Counted from the stretch's first letter, positions 12,005-24,056 are shown. The stretch is 64,000 nucleotides of DNA from Homarus americanus (GCF_018991925.1 NW_024737042.1:17007678-17071677); one strand, 5' to 3'. Numbers and translations: made by a program. Notes: a model not told the origin generated them from the sequence alone.

Positions 12005-12573
12005 TCACCTAGGTTGGTGAGTTTTGAAGTGACTAAAGAGGCCGATACGGAACCCGCAGGGTCGTCTGCATTCGTTACACATGTGGAGGGCTGCATCTAG
12101 TGCGGAAAGGGCGGTGGCAGCGTCTTTCCGGCATTGGTGCTTGTCTGCCTTGGTTTGCAGTCGGGCTAACTCGAAAGTATTGACACCTTCTCGTATGGTG
12201 CTCCTCCAAGCGTTACGATATGGAGTAATCGACTCCCAGGTAAGGGGGTCGATTTGGCACTTTTTCAGGTTTGTCTTAAGACTATCCATATACCTTTTCA
12301 GTTGCCCGCCGGCGTTATGTTTACTATTCGTTATTTGACTGCAAAGTAGATGCTATGGCAATCTACTGTCTCCCTTGCGGGTAACATGGCCAGTCCAGCG
12401 TAGTTGTTCATGGATAATGGTAGCCTCGATGCTCCTACAGTTAGTGTCAGCAAGAATATTGGCATTTGTTCTCTTTTCTTCCCAGCAAACTCGGAGGATG
12501 GAACGTAGGCTACGTTGGTGAAAGTTTTCAAGTGCCTTGAGGTGCTTCCTGTATGTGGCCCATGTCTCACTGC

Positions 12574-12580
<7 letters not shown>
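12005..12580 (-). mobile_element. LINE-B copy 2, C-terminal and 3' fragment
   Basis: Matches the 3' part of copy 1 (8930-9350), including HLKALENFHQRSLRSILRV, NCRSIEATIIHEQL and LTWESITPYRNAW motifs spread over frames. At its 5' side (12580) the homology stops exactly where an (AC)n tract begins. Confidence 0.8.
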
Positions 12581-12646
<66 letters not shown>

Positions 12647-12722
12647 TATATTTTCAGCCTTCTGGCTGCCAAGCTCTTTCAATAAACCGTTAATTATTAT
12701 TATTATTATTATTACACACACA
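12581..12722 (+). mobile_element. LINE-E 3' end embedded in (AC)n
   Basis: (CA)n at 12581-12643 is followed without spacer by a short LINE 3' end (CTGTATATTTTCAGCC...TTTCAATAAACCGTTAATT), an (ATT)n tail at about 12692-12713, and then (AC)n again. The same 3' end, orientation and (AC)n context occur at 20915-21076 and 56118-56811. This copy is reduced to about 70 bp. Confidence 0.7.
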
Positions 12723-12789
12723 CACACAGACGAATACTATTACTTTCCACTATTGAGTTGTGTTGCTGACAAAGGTTAGTGACCAAGTT

Positions 12790-15700
12790 GAGGTGAGTTA
12801 AAAGAATAAAAATATAAACAGAACATCAATAAATAAAAAAATGTAAAATTAACCAATAAACAAAATTAGATAAAATCAACTAGGTTTGAATGGTGTAAAA
12901 AATAAATTAATATATCTTCTTGATGATTAATTATTGTTCCTATTTACAAGACTTTCCACGAGGTTGTCTTGTCACGAATATTGGCCAGCGCACCGAGGCC
13001 GTATCTTAATGGTTCACATGACATAATACACCTCGTAACTGCCGTCATAATAATAAATCTAACTATTTTACTCAATTTAAAACATTAAATAAAATCAAAT
13101 AACATCAAATTCTCATTCTCACTCTAAGTTGATACGTTCAATTAGCATTACAAATGTGCAAAATGTCTGGAAAAAAGTCTACCCGTTAGTCTATATGTGA
13201 AGTGAATGTATCTAGTTAAGGTATAGTCTCAGTAAGAATTTAATGCCAGTTTTGAAAGTTATGTTTGTGTTTGTCATCCAGTTACTGTAGGTATATTGTA
13301 TTCGTATATCTGTAGTAACATACCAGGAATAATCAACGTGCGGCCCTTTGAGAGTATGCCCTGCATTCTTCCCTGACATACCCTCAAGGAAAGTTGTCTG
13401 TATAATGACTAAATACAGGAAAAACACAGGAAAAAAACATAATGTATTGTGTCGTCATGTCGGGAGGAGGTAGAGTCTTGTAGTTTTAAAATTAGTGTAA
13501 AGATAATATAGACCATCGTAGGTTTAGGGAGAATATAGAGCTCTTTTCTTATAAGTCAGTGGAGGAAAATTATAGAGCCCTGTAATTCTAAGTCAGTTTA
13601 GATGAAAGAAAAAACCCTTTAACTGTTTTTGGGATGCGGTCTTAGGAGGCCTGTTGGCGATTTGTGAAGACCTATCCAATGGATATAATTTAACATCAAG
13701 GATCTGAAATTATTGAAAATTTCGTTTTTGGTCAAGAACTCTTAGTTTATTAATTAATAGATGCAATCATGCTCGGTGACTTGAAGTTCATTTGACAGAT
13801 GTGTTTAGAATAAAGTATATCAGGGTTTATTACTAGGGGTACATTCATGGCCCAGAATGTGACCCTTAGGGCTGGTAGGATATGAGAAATACATGTTGTT
13901 AGGTTTCATTTAGAATGATATCTGAAAATCAGATTTATAACGCTGGCGTTGGTTAAATCAGTCACAACTGGAACTCTAAACTCTAAACTGTATTCAAAGG
14001 TCAATGTACTGATATGACGGTATAAGAGTATGACACCGATATTGTTGTGTGACTGACGTGCAGTAAATACTGTAGACGCAAACTCTCTCATCCACAGTCA
14101 AGAGGAAATATGCTTACGTGTAAAATTTTTGATCACATTTCGGTTCAGATCCTTAGTGTTGACCTATAACGATATAAAGAGATCATATCTATAAAGTTGA
14201 GAGCCGACGGCCTCTATCTAGATAACACCCCTTTAAGGTCAAGATAAATAAAAACTATATGGTCCCACTTATTGAGCATGACGAGTGTGGCGGAAGGATG
14301 TTTCTGAGTTTTCAGGAGTCGCTTTTTAAAACAGTGCATTAGAGTTGTTTTGTTACATCATGAGTGGAACATAAAACATGTCCTTTTGTCAATGATATTC
14401 ATAAATTATTAAGATTTGCTAAAGCACTACCATCGGGCACTCCTCGTTGTTATTATTATTATTATACTTCACTTTTTTCTTATTAATGACTAAAAGATTC
14501 CAATAAATTTTCAGATTTACGAAGGAAGGAACGGTCAGGCAAGCTGTTGTAATATTGGCGGGTCCTCACTGCTGTTCACTTGCGTTACATTTATTCTTCT
14601 TTTTATAATGTTCTCTGTTATTCTGTGTTCATCTCTAGATCACTATAATTATTATTGCACGGGTTTTTATCCGCTCGGATGTCTCGCTTTTGCTGTATGT
14701 TTGAAACAGTTACCACTCTAAAAGCAGTTTCTATAGTCGTCACAGGTGAGCTGGGGGGAGGTTAAACACCACCTGTCACATCTCTGGGTGAGAACACTCA
14801 TGTTCAGACTTGAAGAATAATGTGTGAACAACAGTGCGGGGCTCCCAGCCGACACATCAAGTGGGCCGCTCCCTCCTCCACACCTGCCTGTTATTATTGT
14901 CTTCACTTATTTTCTCTTTCTGTTTTTCTACTGCGCGTTCCTCCTCTACAGTATTTTTTCTCTTTAGATTTTAATATGTTTTTCGAGCTTTCCTTTTTTT
15001 TACTGCTTTCTTGTTCTCTCTCTTGACAAAGTTTTCTCTCCTGTGTACATTCGTTTCACCTATGTGTCTCACTCTTGGGAGTTAGGCGAAAGGTGAGGAC
15101 GACGGTAAACTAAATGAAACATGGCAGGAGATAAACTTAGAATTTCTTTTGATAAATGCCCCCAAATAATAGTAAAGATAATATTACTATTTCCTTAAAG
15201 AAGGTAGAAAACAAACCTTCAGTAACGAGGTAATTGAAATCACAATATAAACAGAACATAAATGGGAAGAAATTTAATCATCCATTAAGGTACACTGACA
15301 AGATTAGGGGTTAAAGGATTACAACGAAACCGAAAGTAAATTGTCGTTTCAGACCCAGATAGGAAATATGAGCTACAAATGGCCAAGGGATCAAAACGGG
15401 CTGAGAGTTGAGTGGAGGGACAGATTTCGATGGAGGAGTGTAATGTACTTGTGTGTCAGGTCATTTGGGGTTGAGAGGTTAGGCAATTTTGGGGGCTATT
15501 AGGGAATGGTTTTTGATGATATGGGAGTAAACCACGCCGAGCAGAGCAAACTTTACAGTGTTTTCTCTCTTTACAATAACTTTTACCATCTCGGGTTACA
15601 GAGAAGCAGGCGGAGGCAGGTGAGAGGAACAGAATGTCCACATTGAGGTTGATTCTGGCTCCCATGTTGACTGTCTCTTTCACTACCACTACGAGCTGTT

Positions 15701-17184
15701 AATAACAACTTTAGTACAGTAGGACAATGTTGTTTATTCAGAAGCCTGATACTAATCAAATATCAACGAATCATCCGACAGAAATGTAAATACATTATCC
15801 TCCGTCTCCTCTTTTTGATAATAACGAGCTTCAGCATCAACACCCTGGCGGCGAGTATTAAACAGTGGAGGCACAAAACACTACACATTAGTGAGGGTGA
15901 GCGAGGCCTCCTCCACTCCCCAGCTCGGCGTGTGCTCCAGGCAACACCTCCCGGTAAGCTCATGATTCCACATTTACAGTTTTAAGGAGCGTAATATTTA
16001 ATATTTTTTCCATGCTGGTCCAGTAATGGGTGGCGCGGGCGATGAGGCGGGTAAAAGCGGCAGTGTATCTTGTATACTAAATATTTCAGGAGGAAAGCGT
16101 CGTTACGTGGCTTTGTTCCTCCACTAAATATCTCCAAACTGCGGACGTAAATACAAGATGATGGTATCACCACACAGCTCTGCCAGGTGGGATTAGCCAG
16201 GCACGGCCAGGCTCACACTAACATTTTTTAACATGATGAAGAGAACGTAGCGTCGCGCTCACTACTGCACGTACGAAGGCGGGAAACAATAGTGGTAAGG
16301 ATGGAAACAACGATACTATTATTTTTTTGAGGAATATAAAACTATTTGTTATTTATGAAGTTGAAATGTCTTGCTGTACGGATAAAAATATGAAATATGT
16401 GTTAGTGTAAACATTAGATACTATTTCAATGACATTTTGAAATAAAAGATTTAATAATCCTTTGAGTATTCAGGAGACGCTGAGTAGCTTTACATTAATA
16501 ATATTACAGGTAACCCAATATGTTACATTAAGTTCAAATATTATAAACCACCTTAAAGAGAATAAACACGAAAATGGACACAAGTCCACAAAGAAAACCA
16601 AACAAGAAATATACTGTAAATTAAAAAATATATGAATGTGGGGGAGGGGGTTGGGTGTTGGTGAAGCGCAGGAGAGACAAACCCACAAGGACAACAAAAG
16701 TGACATCACAAGATACAGTGCCAGAATACATGAGAGTGAGAGTCGACGTATTGGGATGCAGGCGGGACTTTGCTCATGGTATATCACTAATGGCCACGTC
16801 TCGGCTCCTGATGCCCGCATTGTTGCTCGCTTTTTACCTCGCTCCTGAAGAAGGCACGACTTGAGGAACGCTGCAGGCGCCGAGAATAGTGATTACCAGC
16901 CCCTGCCTCTAGCGTTCACATCGTTTTTATACCTTTCTCTTACTTTTTAAAAGGAAAAGTTTTTTTATCAGTAACGATGGCACATTTGCTTCCTATATAA
17001 ATCAAACAAAGTTATTAATTTTGCCCTTCTGGATTAACAACCACCAATGACTCAAAGGGGAACTTTTATATATTCCCTAAATTAAAATGATGATAGACTG
17101 AGTACAAAAACACGGAACACAAAGGAGTGTGTCATGCAGCTAATTCTTGGAAAAGTCTTGGTTTCTTGTGTTCTGGGAAGGTAG

Positions 17185-17186
<2 letters not shown>
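12790..17186. other. 4.4 kb without a recognisable gene
   Basis: AT-rich from 12.8 to 14.4 kb, more balanced at 14.7-16.9 kb. Only short frames without convincing domain motifs. No repeat family shared with the rest of the window was seen. If any unique host sequence survives in this window, this is the likeliest place for it. Confidence 0.5.

Positions 17187-17242
<56 letters not shown>
17187..17242. repeat. (CT)n microsatellite
   Basis: About 55 bp of CT dinucleotides. Confidence 0.97.
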
Positions 17243-17246
<4 letters not shown>

Positions 17247-17374
17247 TCTGGATTTGTTAATTTTTTCCAATGCTGTGACAGCTGTAAATATATATTCACA
17301 GTTTATGATGCTCTGACGCTGTTGTTGTTTTTATTTGTTTAGATTCATCGTCGGCTAGGAGCCATTTTTTTATT

Positions 17375-17588
17375 TACTAATTTTTTTTTGTTACGGGGTA
17401 GAGCCCACCCGGGCAAAGGTCATCGACCCACAATGGGGCCTAGGGGGCGACAAAATAAGAGTGAAAAGAAATTAAAAATAGAAAAGAAAAGACCATATTA
17501 ATCTACACCACAATAATGACGGAAAACCAGCTTTTTAAAGTGAGACAGAGTGTAAGAGTATGAAAACAGAAAAAGGCAGAGCATTTCA
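17375..17588 (-). mobile_element. LINE-C copy 1, 3' part (interrupted)
   Basis: On the minus strand this reads the end of a LINE ORF (FLFSYSYTLSHFKKL) and then the 3' end, including the segment whose plus-strand form is ACGGGGTAGAGCCCACCCG. The same 3' end is present in the less interrupted copy at 59505-59985. The upstream coding half lies at 19537-19870; a CR1 LINE separates them. Confidence 0.75.
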
Positions 17589-17634
17589 CATGACATTAGA
17601 ATAAAGAAAATAATTTATAAGAAATTAAAGGGAG

Positions 17635-18596
17635 GTGAGGAACATCTCAATAGATAGGTATAAGGAACTATCTAGGAATGTTAAGAAAACTGCACGGAAG
17701 GCAAAGGGGGAGTACGAAATCAGGATAGCAAGAGAATCCAAGGCGAATCCCAAGGGATTTTTCCAGGTATATAGGACAAATTTCAAGGACAAAGTGGGGC
17801 CCCTAAAGTCAGAGAGACGGGAAGTGATCGTGAGGAAATAAGCAAAGCATTAAACAGCTACTTCTTATTAGTTTTCATAAAAGAAATTCACGAGTAAACG
17901 CCAGAGGTAGAACTGATATTTAGGGGAAATGAAGAAGAGACACTAAAGGATAACACTATCAGAAAAGAGGATGTTCTTAAGAAGATAAATAAATTAAAGA
18001 AGACAAAATCCCAGGGCTGGATGAAATTTTCCCTCGAGTTTTGAAAGAGCGTAAGGAAAAGAGTAGTGGACCCCTCGTAAATTTATTTACAAAATCATTA
18101 GACAAGGGATTTGGGCCAGACTGGTGGAAACAGGCAAATGTAGTACCCATATTCAAAAACGGAGACAGAGCATCAGCGTCAAAGTACTGGCCGATTAGTT
18201 TGACGTCAGTAGTGTGAAATTTCTTGAATCAATTATAGCAAATAGCATCCGATCGCATTTAGAGAAAACAAATTAATCTATGACTCTCATCATGAATTTA
18301 CAAAGTGAAAATTTTGTCTAACAAATCTGCTGACGTTTTTAGGAAAGTCTATGAGGTAGTAGATAATGACTAAAATTATGATGTTTATTTACTTAGACTT
18401 TAGCAAAGCATTTGACAAAGTACCGCATCAGAGGCTTCTGAGAAAAGTTAAGGCTCATAGTATCTAGGGGAAAGTTTTAAATTGGATAAAATCATGGCTC
18501 ACCGATAGAACACAGAGGGTCAGCGTAGATGGTTTTAAATCTGAGTGGGGCTGTGTAACTAGTGGGGTTCCCCAGGGGTCAGTACTGGGCTCACTC
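17635..18596 (+). pseudogene. CR1 ORF2 N-terminal RT part, frameshifted
   Basis: An 68-codon frame opens at 17635 (YKELSRNVKKTARKAKGEYE). It is followed by broken frames with recognisable RT blocks: FSLEF near 18030, YWPISLTS near 18190, [13 protein letters not shown] near 18395-18430 and [10 protein letters not shown] near 18562-18590. It retains about 150 bp that copy 3 lacks. Several stops prevent translation. Confidence 0.8.
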
Positions 18597-19463
18597 TTGT
18601 TCATAATCTACATAAACGATCTAGATACTGGGATCAGCAGTGACATAAGCAAGGTTGCGGATGACACCAAAATAGGGCGGCAGATTAATTCAGGGCAGGA
18701 TGCAAATGCATTACAGGAGGATCTAAATAAACTGCAGGGGTGGTCTGAAAAATGGCAAATGAAATTCAACACCAGCAAGTGCAGCGTACTTAATATTGAA
18801 AGAACAAATTCTGTCAATGTATACAGCCTTAACAACATCAACCTTGAGAAGTTGACTTGTGAAAGAGACCTAGGGGTACTTGTAAGCCCGGACCTACGGC
18901 CTAGAAAACAGTGCGTTAATGTTCGAAATAAGGCAAACGGAGTATTGGGTTTTATATCTAGAAGTGTAAGTAATAAGAGTGCAGAGGTTTTATTGCAACT
19001 ATATCTTGCGCTAGTCAGGCCGCACCTCGATTATGCTGTACAGTTCTGGTACCCTTATTATAGAATGGATATCAATTCACTGGCGTCGGTGCAGAGAAGA
19101 ATGACGAAAATGATTCCGGGACTTAGAAACCTTACCTATCAAGATAGATTAAAGAAACTAAACTTGCATTCCCTAGTTAGACGAAGAGTGCGGGGAAATA
19201 TGATAGAAGTATATAAGTGGGTGAAAGGAACCAATAAAGGAGATATAGAGAAAGTTCGAAAAATATCCGAGCAGGATAGTACTCGTAGCAACGGATTTAA
19301 GTTGGATAAGTTTAGGTTTAGGAGGGAGATAGGAAGGAACTGGTTCACAAATAGGGTGGTAGACGAGTGGAACAAGCTTAGCAACTTTGTAGTAAGTGCT
19401 GGCACGCTGGAGAGTTTTAGAAGGAGGCTAGGTAGATTCATGGGCGATAGAGGTTGGTTGTAA
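18597..19463 (+). CDS. CR1 ORF2 C-terminal RT (288 aa, partial)
   Basis: Open frame from motif B onward. It contains the catalytic C block as VADDTKIG (residues 21-28, where FADD is usual), then the thumb with WSEKWQMKFNTSKC and the C-terminal region typical of CR1 LINEs (HLDYAVQFWYPYYR, RFRREIGRNWFTNRVVDEWN). It ends at a stop just before the CR1 tail. The start is only the first methionine in the open frame; the natural protein begins far upstream. It would be inactive alone. Confidence 0.85.
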   Translation: MFIIYINDLDTGISSDISKVADDTKIGRQINSGQDANALQEDLNKLQGWSEKWQMKFNTSKCSVLNIERTNSVNVYSLNNINLEKLTCERDLGVLVSPDLRPRKQCVNVRNKANGVLGFISRSVSNKSAEVLLQLYLALVRPHLDYAVQFWYPYYRMDINSLASVQRRMTKMIPGLRNLTYQDRLKKLNLHSLVRRRVRGNMIEVYKWVKGTNKGDIEKVRKISEQDSTRSNGFKLDKFRFRREIGRNWFTNRVVDEWNKLSNFVVSAGTLESFRRRLGRFMGDRGWL

Positions 19464-19536
19464 CTCTCGACAGGAGCTGCCATGCACAGGCCAACCGGCC
19501 TATTGCAGACTCCTTATTTCCTTATGTTATGTTCTT

Positions 19537-19870
19537 AGGTGAGGAAAGAAGGATGTATTATAACGGGTTATTCTAGTATGACCGACAGCCACAGAGAAAC
19601 TGTGGGTACCACGGGCAAGACGTGTGTTACGAGCCCCCAGCCTTGCCGGCGGTACACAGGATGCCACATCCACCGAACATTGCCCGTGAAAGTACCTGTA
19701 AAAGAGAGAGTGAAGCAACATTGCGGCGAAGAGAAAGGGAAGAAAGATTATCAACTAAAGGAGGAGAGTCAATAAGACGAAATGCCTTTGATTCCACCCT
19801 ATCTAACAGTTGGACAGTAGAAGAGCCAACCCAGATATGAGAGCAATGTTGTGGATGTGTGGCTTCCATG
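19537..19870 (-). pseudogene. LINE-C copy 1, RT C-terminal part
   Basis: The minus strand reads LLDRVESKAFRLIDSPP, LSLRRNVASLSLL and, in a neighbouring frame, FYRYFHGQCSVDVASCVPP. This is the conserved end of a LINE RT ORF. The frame should continue into 17588-17375, but CR1 copy 1 intervenes. Confidence 0.78.
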
Positions 19871-20219
19871 ACGTATTAGAGGAAATGGTGAGACTTAGCA
19901 TTTTCTCTACTAGACAACAAATTCTAGATATGATGACGTATTCTGACGCCTGTAGACCTTTTATGCTGTGTCGAAAGTTTCTAAAACTTTAACTTTCTTC
20001 TTTTTTATACTTACATGCTTTTATGGCCGAGGTTCTCAGTACAGGTAAATGACCTTTTCAGACCTCCTGCGGTATATTCAACCTCGTGACGTCATGATGG
20101 TGAAGTAAAAGTGGGGTTACTCGTGTTAGTACGAGGTGTTGTGTGAGTCATGTCTGGCGTTCCTTTGATGGTAAGGCACGACATCCCAATTTCTAATACT
20201 AACACAACCTTAATGTGAC

Positions 20220-20254
<35 letters not shown>

Positions 20255-20914
20255 TCCTTGATCACCGGAGGGTCAAGACCTATTCGGCGCTGCTCCTGCG
20301 GCTGTAGCTTCCCTGGCCAATGTTGGCTCACTCCCCCATTCCCCTCCCCTCAACCCCTCCTCCCCACCAGAATGTCATCAAAATCCCGCAAAAAAATTGA
20401 CAATTTCGTTTCGGAAAGGAGTGGGATCAATGTTGAATAGTGGAACAGTGATGAACAGTGTTTAAGTCGGTAAATTCAGCACTAGACAGCACTAACGAGA
20501 GCCATGACCCATCAGTGAGGTCCGCACCCAGAGATAAACTCCCCTGAGAACCGACCACCATCTTCTGACCAGGTGGTATAGTGTTAATCAGTTCTTCTCT
20601 GGGAACAGTACCTTAGCATAGAGTGAGGTACTGTGACACCACACTACACCACACTACCCGGTGTCTCATAATGTAACACCACACCACCTGGTGTTTCCAT
20701 GACCACACGAGGTCCTTCATGTCAACACCTATGGACAAGTTACTGCACCACGTGGCCTGCGTGACCTCACACAGTCGGGCAAGAGACCAGCCCGGGCCAT
20801 CAACTGTAAACTGTAATTTGTTCAATTCATGTTCCTTCCACTTTTAGTAATGAAAGCTTTTATTAAACGACCCACCCACCCCATGTCTTTGTATGTAATA
20901 AGTAATTTCTGTTC
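19871..20914. other. Non-coding stretch
   Basis: No gene recognised. It holds a (GACA)n tract of about 32 bp at 20221-20253 and a local run of CACTACACC/CACCACACC near 20638-20690. The last part (about 20830 on) may already belong to the 3' UTR of LINE-E. Confidence 0.5.
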
Positions 20915-21037
20915 AATGTATATTTTCAGACTTTTGGCTGCTGAACTTTTTCAATAAACTTTTAATCCTCCTCCTCCTCCCTCTCATCATCGTCTTCATC
21001 ATTATTATTGTAATTATTATTATTATTATCTCACACA

Positions 21038-21076
<39 letters not shown>
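20915..21076 (+). mobile_element. LINE-E 3' end followed by (AC)n
   Basis: ATGTATATTTTCAGACTTTT...TTTCAATAAACTTTTAAT matches the ends at 12644 and 56725. It is followed by a degenerate CTC/ATT-rich tail (20965-21030) and then (AC)n to 21076. Orientation relative to the AC strand is the same as in the other two copies. Confidence 0.65.
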
Positions 21077-21080
<4 letters not shown>

Positions 21081-21089
21081 GTTGCATGT

Positions 21090-22883
21090 GTGGAGGGCTA
21101 CATCTAGTCCGGGAGGGGTGGCAGCTTCGTCTTTCCGTTGCTGGCGCTGTCTGCTTCGGCATGCAGTCGGGCTAACTCGAAAGTATTATCAACTTCTCAT
21201 GTGGTACTCCTCCAAACGTTACGGTGTGGAGTGATCGTCTCCCAGGTGGGGGTGGTCGTTTTGGTGCTTTTTCCGGTTTAAAACTATCCTTATACCTTTT
21301 CCGTTGTCCGCCAGCGTTACGTTTACCATTCGTTAGGTGACTGTTAAGTAGCTGCTTTGGCAGTCTACTGTCGTCCAGGCGGGTAACATAGCCAGTATAA
21401 TGTAGTTGTTCATGGATAATGGTAGCCTCGGTGCTCCTACAGTTGGTGTCAGCAAGAATACTGGCATTTGTTCTCTTGTCTTCCCAGCGAACTTGGAGGA
21501 TGGAACGTAAACAACGTTGGTGAAAGTTTTCAAGTGCCTTGAGGTGCCTCCTGTATGTGACCATTGTCTCGCTGCAATACAGCAGGGTGGGGAGGACCAC
21601 GCCATGAGTAGGTAGGCCATTTATTGTTTTAGTGGAAATGAAGAATTCACTTTTCTTCTTTTGATCCGCAAGATTTTGCATTTAATACGCTTTATTTTTC
21701 CACCAATCGTTCATTAGTTTGCAATGTTCGTGCTGGACCGTCGCTTTCTTCTCGTGAAAGGCATCAGCTTTGGTCCGAGACTTAAGGTTGTTCTGCCAGT
21801 CAGTTGAACCAGCATGTTAACTATTGACGAGTACTTCGATTTCCGGGTCGTGTTCATCAAACCAATACTGGTGTTTTCCTTTGGTCTGCCCGAGGGTCTC
21901 GTTGCAGGTTTTTTGCGACGACAGCTTTGATGGGACTCCAATCGTCACTCGGTTGTTTGTTGTAGGGTTGTTTATCAGCCCCTCGTTAAGCTGCTCTGTG
22001 AAATGTTCTACCGCTGGATCCTCCAGTCGCTTGTGTGTTAAAGCCTCTTCTGGAGGCTTGTTGCCTTCCCTGTTTTCAGGCGACGTGAAGGGGGAGTTTG
22101 GCTCTGACACGCCAGTGGTCTGTGTCACAGTGGTCTGAGCCACGCATGGCTCGGGTGATGAAGACATCTCGACGATCTATTTCGTTGACAATTATGTAGT
22201 CAATGCGATGCCAATGTTTGGATCGTGGGTGTTGTCAAGAATCCTTGAATGTGTCAGCCTTCCTCAACCAGGTGTTAGTGATAGTGAGGTTGTGTGCAGC
22301 ACACTTGCCGAGAAGGAGTAGGCCGTTGGGATTACACTTGCCTACTCCGTTTCTCCCTATGGTTCCCTGCCATATGTTAGCATCTCTGCCAACTTTGGCA
22401 CTGAAGTCACCTAGGAGCATCAATCTTATCCTCTCTGGGGATAGGGGTTAGCACTCTGTCAAGGTCGGCGTAAAAGGCCTCCTTGATGTCGTCCTCTGCA
22501 TCCAGTGTTGGGGCGTATGCACTGATAAAGAAGGCATGACGTGAGTGATTCGGTGGGACTCGAAGCGTCATGAGGTGCTCGTTGATCCCAACAGGCATTT
22601 CAGTTAGCTTATGTAGGATGGATTGGCGAATGGTAAGGCCAACTCCGTACATGCGGTTCCTCTGTGCAGCAGGCTTACCCTTCCAGAAAAAGGTATAGCT
22701 GGACCACAATTCTGTGAATCGACCCTCGTTTGGGAGCCGGGACTCATTAATGGCTGCTATGTCAATGTTATACCTAGATAGCCCTTTTGTTACAAGGGCA
22801 GTTATTTTTTCAGGACGGGCATTTGTCCCAGTATCCAGAAGGGTCCTGATATTCCATGCAGCGATCACAAGAAGTTGTATCAT
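21090..22883 (-). mobile_element. LINE-B copy 3, RT core deleted
   Basis: The 3' part (21090-21600) matches the C-terminal region of copy 1 (DSRLPKQLLNSHLTNGKR). At about 21600 it jumps to sequence that in copy 1 lies near 10670, so the RT domain (about 1.3 kb) is absent. From there to 22883 it carries the linker and endonuclease. Short identity (ACCA/CCATGAG) surrounds the breakpoint. Confidence 0.8.
22407..22883 (-). CDS. LINE-B endonuclease, partial (158 aa)
   Basis: The best-preserved endonuclease of this family in the window. It starts with LLVIAAWNIRTLLDTG, then NIDIAAINESRLP (catalytic E in the ES motif), RMYGVGLTIR, and FISAYAPTLDAEDD near residues 117-130. A frameshift near 22420 separates it from MMLLGDFSAKVGRDANIWQG (22423-22235), which holds the GDF catalytic motif. 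EEP-fold endonucleases nick the target to prime reverse transcription. The ATG at 22883 is plausible as the real ORF start, since LINE ORF2s of this type open close to the WNIRT motif. Confidence 0.78.
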   Translation of the reverse strand: MIQLLVIAAWNIRTLLDTGTNARPEKITALVTKGLSRYNIDIAAINESRLPNEGRFTELWSSYTFFWKGKPAAQRNRMYGVGLTIRQSILHKLTEMPVGINEHLMTLRVPPNHSRHAFFISAYAPTLDAEDDIKEAFYADLDRVLTPIPREDKIDAPR

Positions 22884-23239
22884 TTGTTATTGTTTTGATC
22901 TTTGATTATGATTGTGTTTTGGACCGCATTAGGATGGCCTTACTGGGTGCGGTTGCCCAATCAGACTATATTTAGGGCACATTTTCTACCCCCTTCCCAC
23001 GTGGGGAAAGCAGATTGGCCCCTCGAAAGGGCTACCCAGTCGCACGGACGGGACTGGATTGCACTACTACCTAGATCCCAGTGCATAAACGACCATCTTT
23101 TATTTGCCGCCCAAGTGCAGAGTTGTGACTAGAGACTTCCGGTAGTCATCTCAGCCTGTCCCCATCGCCACTCGACTGTCGCCATAGGACTTTTGGGGTA
23201 TAAGGGTTTTGATGCCCACCAAATTTCATATCCATTTTG
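22884..23239. other. Non-coding GC-balanced stretch between LINE-B copies
   Basis: Lies directly upstream (minus strand) of the endonuclease start of LINE-B copy 3 and may be its 5' UTR. No ORF with family motifs. Contains an isolated GGGGTATAAGGG. Confidence 0.35.
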
Positions 23240-23810
23240 AGGCAACTCCACGATGGCATGAACGGCAGTGTCCTACACAATGGCACTCAGTCTGAGTTCT
23301 TCCCCATCCAAACGGGGGTAAAACAGGGATGTGTACTGGCACCAACTCACTTTTCCATTTTCTTGGTTGCCTTACTCGTGCCAGTGCCAATTTAGCCGGC
23401 GGGGTGAACATTCAGTACCAGATGAAGGGACTTTTCAACATAAAACGACTTCAGGTAGGAACAAAGGTGGCGTCCGCTTCCATCACTGAACTTCAGTAAG
23501 TAGACGATCTCACCCTCGTCACTCACTCTGAACGCGACCTACAGAAAATCATAAACACCTATGTAGATGCGCATGCACACCTCGGCGTTGAGATGAATGC
23601 ACGTAAGATTCGGATTCTCTTTCACCCTGTCCCTGGTTTAACTACGATTCCATCATCCACCGAGGACATTGATGAAGAGATTCAACATCGGATCAGTTGT
23701 GCATCTCAAGCCTTTGGCAGACTCCGTAACCATGTCTTCAGCTGCAAGAAGCTGAAATTGTCTACAAAGTTGCACGTGTATCGAGCAGTGTTTTATGTTG
23801 TTTTAGTTTG
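23240..23810 (+). pseudogene. LINE-B copy 4, RT C-terminal fragment
   Basis: The plus strand reads, over several frames, GSVLHNGTQSEFFPIQTGVK and KQGCVLAPTHFSIF (motif B). A degraded catalytic region follows near 23500, then the ORF at 23593-23811 with TEDIDEEIQHRISCASQAF and KKLKLSTKLHVY. It corresponds to 9990-9372 of copy 1 in the opposite orientation. The YADD tetrad is lost (GTAGACGATCTC near 23500). Confidence 0.8.
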
Positions 23811-24056
23811 ATTCCATACTATGTTTACTATTGCCAGTTTCCTTCTCCCGAATATAAACAAACACAGTGTGCCACACTGCATAAAATCTGACGAGCCCGT
23901 GTAAACACCCTGGGGAAGAGGACTACAGGTATACCTTTCTCATCCTACTCATCAACAAAAATGATTCTTATGATGTGTGACCAATTTATTATCTTCCATG
24001 TATATAAAGATCATGAAAATCCCAGATATACAGATAACCGCTAGAAAGTATAAATG

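Larger units (their letters stand above)
17589..19536 (+). mobile_element. CR1-type LINE, copy 1 (5'-truncated)
   Basis: Homology to copy 3 (47345-50737) starts at CATGACATTAGAATAAAG and runs through the rest of ORF2 to the 3' end CTTATGTTATGTTCTTA, the CR1-like octamer tail. It is truncated at the 5' end, so the endonuclease is missing. The upstream RT half (17635-18596) contains stops and indels; the last 288 codons are open. It sits inside LINE-C: the coding halves of that LINE lie on both sides, and about 11 bp of it (compared with the copy at 59505-59985) are missing at the insertion point. Confidence 0.88.

Noticed and set aside
14820..15026. Short ORFs at 14.7-17.0 kb as possible host exons
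   Set aside because: Fewer than 120 codons each, no domain motif, and no consistent splice-site arrangement that I could follow.
23170..23215. TATA-like GGGGTATAAGGG as a promoter
   Set aside because: An isolated match in LINE-derived or unknown sequence, with no transcript evidence.
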